5,467 nt of DNA from Thermoleophilaceae bacterium (GTDB lineage Bacteria; Actinomycetota; Thermoleophilia; Solirubrobacterales; Thermoleophilaceae), in contig JACCYP010000286.1 of NCBI GenBank assembly GCA_013696425.1, positions 1 through 5,467 on the forward strand, read 5' to 3'. Below, one piece after another: positions 1 through 4,275 of this stretch (position 1 is its first letter; every line of letters starts with the position of its first letter). The position numbers were made by a program, and so were the translations under genes. Under the pieces are notes generated by a model. It was given only the letters and a program-made list of their open reading frames with translations. It ran no database searches and was not told the origin of the DNA.

Positions 1-1
1 G

Positions 2-421
2 GGGCCGTTCGGATGCCTCGGCGCCGGGCCGGGGTACGCGCTGGCGGCGAAGCTCGCGCACCCGGAGCGCCAGGTCTGCCTGCTGCTCGGCGACGGCGCC
101 TTCGGCTTCGCCGGGATGGAGTTCGACCCTTTGGTGCGCCACGGCGTGCCGGTCGTTGCCGTGATGGGCAACAACGGCATCTGGGCCCTCGAGAAGCACC
201 CGATGGAGTACCTGTACGGGTATTCGGTGGCCGCGGCGCTCACGCCGGAGACCCGCTACGACCAGGTGGTCGAGGCGCTGGGCGGCCACGGCGAGTTCGT
301 CCGTGAGCCTTCCGAGTTGCGGCCCGCCCTGGATCGCGCCTTCGCCTCCGGCAAGCCGGCCCTCGTGAACGTGCTGACGGACCCGGAGGTCGTGTACCCC
401 CGGAAGTCGAACCTGGCTTGA
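2..421 (+). CDS. Thiamine-diphosphate enzyme, acetolactate synthase-like (3' end only)
   Basis: C-terminal 139 residues of a ThDP-dependent decarboxylase/synthase; the 5' part lies outside the window. The frame is open from base 2. The ThDP/Mg binding motif is complete: GDG, 24 residues, then NN (GDGAFGFAGME ... VMGNNGIWALEKHP). The leading GPFGCLGAGPGYALAAKLA also matches the C-terminal ThDP-binding domain of the acetolactate synthase / oxalyl-CoA decarboxylase / 2-hydroxyacyl-CoA lyase family. The end (ALVNVLTDPEVVYPRKSNLA) is the usual family end, so this terminus is intact. Family knowledge: these cytoplasmic enzymes join or cleave 2-oxoacids or 2-hydroxyacyl-CoA through a ThDP carbanion. 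GNNGIWALEKHP resembles the actinobacterial IlvG-like subgroup, but substrate cannot be assigned from the C-terminus. Its TGA overlaps the TTG start of the next gene, so the two are probably co-transcribed and translationally coupled. Confidence 0.9.
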   Translation, partial: GPFGCLGAGPGYALAAKLAHPERQVCLLLGDGAFGFAGMEFDPLVRHGVPVVAVMGNNGIWALEKHPMEYLYGYSVAAALTPETRYDQVVEALGGHGEFVREPSELRPALDRAFASGKPALVNVLTDPEVVYPRKSNLA

Positions 422-858
422 TCGAGCTAGTCGAGGGGCGGCACCTGCCGGAGCTGCTCCCGCTGATGCGGGCGTACTGCGACTTCTACGAGGTCGCGCC
501 CTCGGACGAGGATCTGCTCGCCCTATCGCGCGCGCTGATCGCCGACCCCGAGCGCGAGGGCGTGCAGCTGATCGACTCCGAGGGCCGCGGCTTCGCCACG
601 GTGTTCTGGAGCTGGTCGACTACCCGCGCGTTCCGCATCGGCGTGATGAACGACCTGTTCGTGGCGCCGCCGGCCCGGGGCAGCGGCCTGGCGGAGGCTT
701 TGATCGAGGCATGCCGGGCGCGCTGCGCAGAGCACGGTGCGCGCTCGCTCGAGTGGCAGACGGCGCTCGACAACCACCGCGCCCAGGCGATGTACGACCG
801 AATTGGCGCGCAGCGCTCGCAGTGGCTCGACTACGGCTTGGAGGTACCGGCGGGCTGA
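418..858 (+). CDS. GNAT-family N-acetyltransferase
   Basis: A 146-residue protein, normal length for a single-domain GNAT enzyme that transfers acetyl from acetyl-CoA to an amine. Motif A is visible: strand 4 (RIGVMNDLFVAPPARGSG, about 73-90) with the acetyl-CoA pyrophosphate loop RGSGLA (87-92), then helix 3 (EALIEACRARCAEHGA). Motif B follows: SLEWQTALDNHRAQAMYDRIGA (110-131), with the typical N-A-Y pattern before the last strands. The N-terminal part (HLPELLPLMRAYCDFYEV) fits helix 1/2. The start is TTG at 418, overlapping the upstream stop as TTGA; no better start lies nearby, and the frame begins with a natural GNAT first strand (IELVEGR). The acceptor substrate is unknown. Residues 94-146 recur downstream of the antiporter (2141-2302) as a truncated paralogue. 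Family is certain in my view; the biological substrate is not. Confidence 0.88.
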   Translation: MIELVEGRHLPELLPLMRAYCDFYEVAPSDEDLLALSRALIADPEREGVQLIDSEGRGFATVFWSWSTTRAFRIGVMNDLFVAPPARGSGLAEALIEACRARCAEHGARSLEWQTALDNHRAQAMYDRIGAQRSQWLDYGLEVPAG

Positions 859-861
859 GGC

Positions 862-876
862 CGCCCGCGGCGGGCG
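862..876. other. Perfect GC palindrome abutting the antiporter start
   Basis: The 15 bases between the GNAT stop and the antiporter ATG form a perfect inverted repeat, CGCCCGC-G-GCGGGCG. It can fold as a 6-bp stem with a 3-base loop, and it ends at the base before the ATG. It occupies the position where a Shine-Dalgarno sequence would lie, and no good one is visible outside it. As RNA it could limit translation of the antiporter unless ribosomes finishing the GNAT gene open it. The palindrome is seen directly; the control role is inference. Confidence 0.4.
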
Positions 877-2139
877 ATGAGCGACATCGGGGTCCTCGCG
901 GCGGTCCTGTTCGGCTACAGCCTGATCTCGAGCTGGCTCGAGCGGCGCGCGGTGAGCGCGCCGATGGTGTTCGTCGCCGCCGGGATCGTGCTCGGTCCCG
1001 ACGTGGCCGGTTTCATCGACCTCGAGCTCACGAGCGAGACCGGCCTGCTCGTCGCGGAGGTGGCGCTCGTGATCGTGCTCTTCGCGGACGCCGCCCGGAT
1101 CGATCTGCGCGCGCTGCGCGGCAATGGGAGCCTGCCGGTGCGGCTGCTCGGAATCGGGATGCCGCTGACGATCGCGCTCGGGGTGCTCGGGGGTTCCCTG
1201 CTGCTCGGCGAGATCGAGTTCTGGGAGGCCGCGATCATCGCCGCCGTGCTCGCCCCCACCGATGCCGCGCTCGGTCAGGCGGTGGTCTCGAGCAAGTTGG
1301 TGCCCAAGCGGGTGCGCCAGGCGCTGAACGTGGAGAGCGGCCTCAACGACGGGCTCTCGATCCCGTTCCTGTTCCTGTTCGTCGGGCTGGCGGTGTCCGA
1401 GACCGAGGTCACCGCCGGGGGCTGGGTGCGCTTCGCGGCGCAGCAGGTCGGCATCGGGGCGCTCGTCGGTATCGGGATCGGCCTCGCCGGCGGCTGGCTC
1501 TACGAGCGGTCCGTGCGGCACAAGCTGATCACGGGGACCTTCGAGCAGCTCGCCATGATCGGCCTGGCGATTTCCGCCTGGGCGCTCGCGGACCACCTCG
1601 GGGGCAACGGCTTCATCGGCGCGTTCGTGGCGGGGCTCGTCGCCGGGCGGATCACGGTCACCTGCGGCCAGCGCATCCTCGACTTCGCCGAGGACGAGGG
1701 CGAGCTGCTGAACCTCACGGTGTTCTTCATCTTCGGGATCAGCGCGATCGGGTTCCTCGACGCAGCCGGCTGGGAGGTGGTCGTCTACGGGCTGCTCAGC
1801 CTCACCCTCTTCCGGATGCTGCCGGTGGCGGTCGCGCTGCTCGGCACCGGCCTGCGCGGCAGCTCGGTGGCGTTCATGGCCTGGTTCGGCCCGCGCGGCC
1901 TCGCCTCGATCATCCTCGCGCTGATCGTGGTCGAGGAGGAGCCGGAGCTGCCCGGCCTCGAGGTCGTGCTGGCGGCGATGACCGTCACGGTCCTCGCGAG
2001 CGTGCTGGCCCACGGCGTCAGCGCGCGGCCGTTCGTGCGCGCCTACGCGCGCCGGATCGAGGGAGCACCGGGCGCCGACGCGGAGCGGATGCCCGTGCCG
2101 GAGATGCCCACGCGCGGTGGGGGCGGGATGGACGCCTAG
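877..2139 (+). CDS. CPA1/NhaP-type Na+(K+)/H+ antiporter
   Basis: A 420-residue multi-pass inner-membrane protein of the sodium/hydrogen exchanger family, which exchanges protons for Na+ or K+ for pH and salt homeostasis. Hydrophobic segments fill residues 4 to about 400, separated by short charged loops. The first is followed by the family-typical APMVFVAAGIVLGPD (28-42). The unwound-helix motif APTDAALG (126-133) and the ion-binding motif ESGLNDG (153-159) are both present. The Asn-Asp pair (157-158) is the form known from electroneutral CPA1 exchangers. Later conserved positions include Arg313 (LTLFRMLP) and the loop WFGPRGLASI (336-345). The C-terminus (about 385-420) is a short polar tail with no TrkA-N/RCK domain. 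The length fits NhaP-like members lacking a cytosolic regulatory domain. It lies 18 bases after the GNAT gene on the same strand, probably in one operon. Ion specificity cannot be told from sequence. Confidence 0.9.
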   Translation: MSDIGVLAAVLFGYSLISSWLERRAVSAPMVFVAAGIVLGPDVAGFIDLELTSETGLLVAEVALVIVLFADAARIDLRALRGNGSLPVRLLGIGMPLTIALGVLGGSLLLGEIEFWEAAIIAAVLAPTDAALGQAVVSSKLVPKRVRQALNVESGLNDGLSIPFLFLFVGLAVSETEVTAGGWVRFAAQQVGIGALVGIGIGLAGGWLYERSVRHKLITGTFEQLAMIGLAISAWALADHLGGNGFIGAFVAGLVAGRITVTCGQRILDFAEDEGELLNLTVFFIFGISAIGFLDAAGWEVVVYGLLSLTLFRMLPVAVALLGTGLRGSSVAFMAWFGPRGLASIILALIVVEEEPELPGLEVVLAAMTVTVLASVLAHGVSARPFVRAYARRIEGAPGADAERMPVPEMPTRGGGGMDA

Positions 2140-2302
2140 GGCCTTGATCGAAGCGTGCCGCGCGCGCTGCGCCGAGCACGGCGCGCGCTCGCTCGAATGG
2201 CAGACGGCGCTCGAGAACCACCGCGCGCAGAAGGTGTACGACCTCGTGGGCGGCAAGCGCTCGCAGTGGCTTGACTACGGGCTAGACGTGCCGGCTACGT
2301 AG
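2140..2302 (+). pseudogene. Truncated paralogue of the GNAT gene (C-terminal third)
   Basis: Bases 2140-2302 align to 696-858 at a constant offset of 1444 with no gaps, ending in a stop (TAG) at the position equivalent to the first copy's TGA. The 53 encoded residues (ALIEACRARC ... DYGLDVPAT) match residues 94-146 of the upstream GNAT protein at 44 positions by hand count. Similarity begins immediately after the antiporter stop codon (TAG at 2137-2139); the first 93 codons, including the acetyl-CoA loop, are absent. A GTG at 2117 in this frame would add eight unrelated residues from inside the antiporter gene and is not a credible start. The first 24 codons have identical amino acids but seven silent differences, so both copies evolved under protein-level selection before this one was cut. 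Best reading: remnant of a once intact second GNAT gene. Confidence 0.8.
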
Positions 2303-2482
2303 CTGCGTCTGGATCGGGCGGAAGGTCGTCTTCGGCCGCCGCGACGCGGTCTAGGTGGGCAACGAAGCCATCCGAGTCGAACACCTGCCCTTCGGTCTCG
2401 GCTATGACCTCAGAAAGCAGCTCGCCCTCGGGCTCCGGCACGGGTGTGTCATCTTCCGTCTCCAGTAGGCCTTCATTGTCAC
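2295..2482 (-). pseudogene. Acidic small frame behind the toxin, no usable start (broken or non-canonical gene)
   Basis: On the minus strand one frame is open from 2522 to its TAG stop (2297-2295) and reads like protein. From Leu at 2465 it gives 56 residues, with about 18 Asp/Glu and a single Arg: LETEDDTPVPEPEGELLSEV, then IAETEGQVFDSDGFVAHLDR, then VAAAEDDLPPDPDAAT. There is no ATG, GTG or TTG in this frame. In the next frame a GTG (2482) overlaps the toxin's TGA as GTGA, and an ATG follows at 2476, but that frame stops at 2402. A one-base deletion between about 2476 and 2460 would explain the break, giving MKAYW... joined to the acidic part. Other explanations are a CTG start at 2465 or a sequencing error. 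The frame would be the third gene of the leftward toxin-antitoxin operon. I recognise no domain. Its stop overlaps the end of the GNAT remnant by 8 bases. Confidence 0.45.
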
Positions 2483-2775
2483 GGATTCCGCAGGATCGCG
2501 TGTGTGCCCACTCGCCGCCAGATCACATGTGGCTCGCCTTCGCGCACCGAGTTGCCGTACTCGAAGGTGGCCCGTCCGTCCGCGGCGAAACTCAGCTCCC
2601 ACACGCCGGAATGCCCCTGCACGCGCTTTACGCGTAGGCCAGGCGAGAAGCTGGGTGGCGCTTGCGCAAGGTCGGTCACGAACGCCGTAACGGCGCGGAG
2701 GAACTGTCGTCGCTGCTCGGGCGCGAGCCGGCCGAACTCGCGGCGAAACGCGGCGGACGCCCGATATGTCGGCAC
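2479..2775 (-). CDS. RelE/ParE-superfamily toxin
   Basis: A 98-residue basic protein of the usual RelE/ParE length. N-terminal helices (YRASAAFRREFGRLAPEQRR, 4-23, and QFLRAVTAFVTDL) precede the beta core GLRVKRVQGHSGVWELSF (46-63), then GRATFEYG (67-74) and the last strand HVIWRRVGTHAIL (83-95). Family knowledge: RelE members cut mRNA in the ribosomal A site and ParE members poison gyrase. The sequence does not decide between them, though the basic and aromatic C-terminal residues (Trp86, Arg87, Arg88, His92) would suit an RNase of the RelE/HigB kind. The start is GTG (2775-2773), two bases after the stop of the upstream antitoxin gene, which shows co-translation in one operon. Its TGA overlaps a GTG that could have started the third, acidic frame. 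Confidence 0.8.
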   Translation of the reverse strand: MPTYRASAAFRREFGRLAPEQRRQFLRAVTAFVTDLAQAPPSFSPGLRVKRVQGHSGVWELSFAADGRATFEYGNSVREGEPHVIWRRVGTHAILRNP

Positions 2776-2777
2776 GA

Positions 2778-2975
2778 CTACCGGCCTTCGCGAAGTGCGG
2801 CCTGGTGCTGACGCTCGAGCGACTCGATCAGTTCGTCACCTGAAACGTCTCGGCTGGCGTACTGCTCGATTACCTCGTCGCTCGTTTCGGGTCGCAGCAC
2901 GAGCGTGCCGTCCTCGCGCTGTTCGGCGACGACGTACTCGCCGGCCACTTCCGGCTCGGTCAGGGTCACCTTCAT
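2778..2975 (-). CDS. Antitoxin partner of the RelE-like toxin
   Basis: A 65-residue acidic protein starting MKVTLTEPEVAGEYVVAEQR. A beta-rich start and an ...EDGTLVLRPET segment (22-31) are followed by a helical, charged tail (SDEVIEQYASRDVSGDELIE, then SLERQHQAALREGR), a layout typical of small antitoxins whose C-terminus wraps the toxin. I chose the ATG at 2975 rather than the in-frame ATG at 2990 because a strong Shine-Dalgarno run, GGAGGAGG (2988-2981), lies five bases before 2975 and overlaps the earlier ATG. It is immediately upstream of, and two bases from, the toxin gene, in the usual antitoxin-first order. Assignment rests mainly on position, size and charge, since the fold family is not obvious to me. 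An inverted repeat at 2995-3018, just upstream, could be its operator. Confidence 0.7.
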   Translation of the reverse strand: MKVTLTEPEVAGEYVVAEQREDGTLVLRPETSDEVIEQYASRDVSGDELIESLERQHQAALREGR

Positions 2976-2980
2976 CGGTG

Positions 2981-2988
2981 CCTCCTCC
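2981..2988 (-). promoter_or_regulatory. Strong ribosome binding site for the antitoxin
   Basis: GGAGGAGG on the minus strand, five bases before the ATG at 2975. It is the best Shine-Dalgarno match I see in the window and decides the start: the ATG at 2990 overlaps this site, so it has no site of its own. Confidence 0.75.
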
Positions 2989-2994
2989 ATGGTC

Positions 2995-3018
2995 GTGAGT
3001 GTGGCACGCGGAACTCAC
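2995..3018. promoter_or_regulatory. Inverted repeat, candidate operator of the leftward toxin-antitoxin operon
   Basis: Two perfect half-sites, GTGAGT (2995-3000) and ACTCAC (3013-3018), are separated by 12 bases and lie 20-43 bases upstream of the antitoxin start. Type II antitoxins commonly autoregulate by binding such repeats over their promoter. A weak promoter may overlap it on the minus strand (TTGGCC and CACACT about 18 bases apart), but it is poor. The symmetry is seen; the function is inferred. Confidence 0.35.
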
Positions 3019-3071
3019 CGCGGCCAATCGCCTAAGGCACGCAGGCCGGGATTCTCGCCCCCTCCCTTTGA

Positions 3072-3389
3072 GATTTTGCCAGTAGCCTCAAGTGCTACCT
3101 TCATGTACATGTCGAACTTGCGCGCGCGATCCGCCGCCAAGAGCTACATGCAGCCTTGGGCCGCGCGGCCGAGGAAGTGCTCTCCCGGGTGAACCTCATT
3201 CCCGCCTCGGCCAGCCTGCTGCGGGCTGCAGGAGAGCTGGAACGCAAATCGCTGCGTAGCCTCGACGCGCTACACGTGGCCACGGCTCTCGCGGTGGCGC
3301 CGATCGACGCGTTCCTCACCTACGACCGCCGCCAGGCCGATGCGGCGAATGCGGCCGGCCTGGTGGTAGGTTCGCCTGCTGTAGACTGA
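3072..3389 (+). pseudogene. Decayed VapC-type PIN-domain toxin remnant
   Basis: The frame ending at 3389 carries the middle and end of a PIN-domain RNase: HVELARAIRRQELH (from 3108, with the second acidic residue, Glu), then SLRSLDALHVATAL (third acidic residue) and FLTYDRRQADAANAAGL (fourth). These match VapC toxins of about 130 residues. The first 30-40 residues, including the opening catalytic Asp (usual form M-x-x-D-x-S/T), are missing on the plus strand upstream. In the neighbouring frame, LPVASSATF (3076-3102) looks like the expected segment just before HVELARAI, which points to a frameshift at about 3100-3113. A 77-residue product from TTG 3156 is conceivable, but it would lack two of the four acidic residues. 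No VapB antitoxin is visible upstream. It ends 8 bases before mazE and may now serve only as its leader. Confidence 0.72.
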
Positions 3390-3392
3390 GGA
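3388..3392 (+). promoter_or_regulatory. Ribosome binding site of mazE
   Basis: GAGGA, five bases before the ATG at 3398 and overlapping the stop of the PIN remnant. It supports this start for the MazE-like antitoxin and suggests former translational coupling with the vapC-like gene. Confidence 0.55.
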
Positions 3393-3397
3393 TCTAC

Positions 3398-3646
3398 ATG
3401 GCTGACACAACCACCATCAGGGTGCCCACGGAAACACGTGACCGACTGAACGCGCTCGCGCGCAAGCGGGGTCTCTCGGCCGGCGATCTAATTACGGATC
3501 TGGCGAGCCAGGCGGACGATCGCCTCCTGCTGGCAGAGGCTGTGGCCGGGTGGGAGCGGATGGCGGCGGACGCGCGCATGCTGGATGCCTATCGAGCTGA
3601 GACTCAGGGGCTCGCCGCGTTTGACGCCGCGCTCCCCGAGTATTGA
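3398..3646 (+). CDS. MazE-like ribbon-helix-helix antitoxin
   Basis: An 82-residue protein. The N-terminus has the ribbon-helix-helix pattern: a beta strand TTTIRVPTETRDRLNALARK (4-23), helix 1, a GLSAG turn (25-29) and helix 2 (DLITDLASQADDRL). Such domains dimerise and bind operator DNA. The second half (AEAVAGWERMAADARMLDAY, then RAETQGLAAFDAALPEY) is acidic and aromatic, as expected for the toxin-neutralising tail. The stop overlaps the next gene's TTG start as TTGA, the classical coupled antitoxin-toxin arrangement, and the next gene is a clear MazF homologue. The dimer alone, or the complex with MazF, probably represses the operon. I see no clear promoter in the vapC-like sequence upstream. 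Confidence 0.82.
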   Translation: MADTTTIRVPTETRDRLNALARKRGLSAGDLITDLASQADDRLLLAEAVAGWERMAADARMLDAYRAETQGLAAFDAALPEY

Positions 3647-3990
3647 ACGCTCCCGCCCAGGGTGATGTGGTGTGGGCGGATCCCGACCCGACTCGCGGAT
3701 CGGAGCAGGCGAAGGCACGGCCTTTCGTGATCGTCTCGCTCGATCAGTTGAACACCGCGCCCCTCGGCGTATCCCTTGCTGTGCCGCTCACGCGAACGGA
3801 TTTCTCAAGCGCGCTACACCTGAAGATCGAGCCCCCTGAGGGCGGGCTTCGCGAAACGAGCTACGCGATGCCCGAGCAGCTTCGCACGCTGGCCCATGAG
3901 CGCGTGACCGGACGCCTCGGGGCTCTTCGCGGCGTATCCCTGGCCGAGTTGCTCAGGCGCTGCCGGCTCTTGTTGAGCGAGCCCAGGTAG
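3643..3990 (+). CDS. MazF/PemK-family endoribonuclease toxin
   Basis: A 115-residue protein of normal MazF length. The signature GDVVWADPDPTRGSEQ (7-22) opens the SH3-like barrel, followed by ARPFVIVS (25-32), LAVPLTRTD (45-53), then LKIEP, TSYAMPEQLRTL and RVTGRLG. By family alignment, Arg26 and Thr50 correspond to the catalytic Arg and Thr of characterised MazF enzymes, so the toxin looks active. Family knowledge: MazF cuts single-stranded RNA at short sequence motifs, halting translation until the antitoxin is replenished. The start is TTG at 3643, overlapping mazE's TGA; it puts six residues before the GD motif, as is typical. A GTG inside the VVW motif would cut the first strand and is less likely. 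Cleavage specificity cannot be read from the sequence. Confidence 0.9.
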   Translation: MNAPAQGDVVWADPDPTRGSEQAKARPFVIVSLDQLNTAPLGVSLAVPLTRTDFSSALHLKIEPPEGGLRETSYAMPEQLRTLAHERVTGRLGALRGVSLAELLRRCRLLLSEPR

Positions 3991-4021
3991 CCGCGTCTGC
4001 TCCTCGGCCGGGTCGTCCTAC

Positions 4022-4054
4022 AAAAAAGAACCGCCCGCACAAGGCGGGCGGTTC
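4022..4054 (-). terminator. Strong leftward intrinsic terminator
   Basis: A perfect 11-bp stem (GAACCGCCCGC at 4028-4038 with GCGGGCGGTTC at 4044-4054) and a five-base loop. Read on the minus strand it is followed immediately by six T (4027-4022). On the plus strand only a weak AATTTC follows, so it acts mainly leftward, for the structured RNA and/or ppx, with at most partial action after mazF. Confidence 0.88.
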
Positions 4055-4199
4055 AATTTCGGCCCCATCAGGACGGGCAGGGGTACGTGCCTTGAAAGGG
4101 CCTGAACGGTTCGAGCGGCGGGAGGCGCCGATACGATGCGGCTTCGCCCGAACCTATGAACCAGGACTGGGCACGTCTTACGACTCACCCTGACCCGGC
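4022..4199 (-). ncRNA. Candidate 6S-like structured RNA
   Basis: No protein gene occupies 3991-4275. The minus strand here folds as one long hairpin of about 175 bases ending in a strong terminator. Its parts are: closing stem GGGtCAGGG (4196-4188) with CCCTGCCC (4082-4075); stem ACGTGCC (4176-4170) with GGCACGT (4091-4085); large central bubble of 15 bases (4169-4155) opposite 16 (4107-4092); stem GGTTCG (4154-4149) with CGAACC (4113-4108); GGCG with CGCC; and a tip of GCCG/CGGC with an 8-base loop. This is the 6S RNA plan, which mimics an open promoter and sequesters sigma-bound RNA polymerase. CCCAGTCCTGG on the 5' side of the bubble recalls the corresponding part of E. coli 6S RNA. A possible promoter is TTGCCC (4232-4227), 15 bases, TAGGCT (4211-4206). 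It could instead be a structured ppx 3' UTR. Family assignment is tentative; 5' end approximate. Confidence 0.45.
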
Positions 4200-4275
4200 A
4201 CGGAGAGCCTACCCCTTACAACGCCCGGGCAACCATCGAACGTCCGTCTAACCCGTCGGGGTAGTTGACAGGTCG

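Noticed and set aside
711..2147. Plus-strand 478-residue frame overlapping GNAT and the antiporter
   Set aside because: Out-of-frame shadow, rich in Arg, Gly and Ala and with no recognisable motif. The antiporter in the correct frame has PTD and ESGLNDG motifs and regular membrane segments.
523..2256. Very long minus-strand open frame opposite the GNAT and antiporter genes (577 residues)
   Set aside because: It is an antisense shadow of GC-rich coding DNA: the translation is dominated by Arg, Pro, Ala, His, Asp and Glu with no fold-like pattern. The opposite strand carries clear GNAT and antiporter motifs in two different frames.
2402..2602. Minus-strand frame ending ...MKAYWRRKMTHPC... treated as a gene
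   Set aside because: Most of it is out of frame within the toxin gene and it stops at 2402. Only its last part matters, as the possible broken start of the acidic frame.
2905..3192. Plus-strand 95-residue frame over the antitoxin start and the PIN remnant
   Set aside because: The first half is antisense to the antitoxin and its leader. Only the short VASSATF stretch is meaningful, as the frameshifted part of the PIN remnant.
4022..4054. Terminator as a rightward terminator for mazF
   Set aside because: On the plus strand the hairpin is followed by AATTTC, not a T run; the T run lies on the minus-strand side, so leftward use is favoured.
4022..4275. RNase P RNA, tmRNA or SRP RNA in the gap before ppx
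   Set aside because: I looked for the RNase P GAGGAAAGTCC block, a tmRNA T-arm end and the SRP GGTCAGG...GGAA...AGCAGC tip on both strands and found none in the right arrangement.
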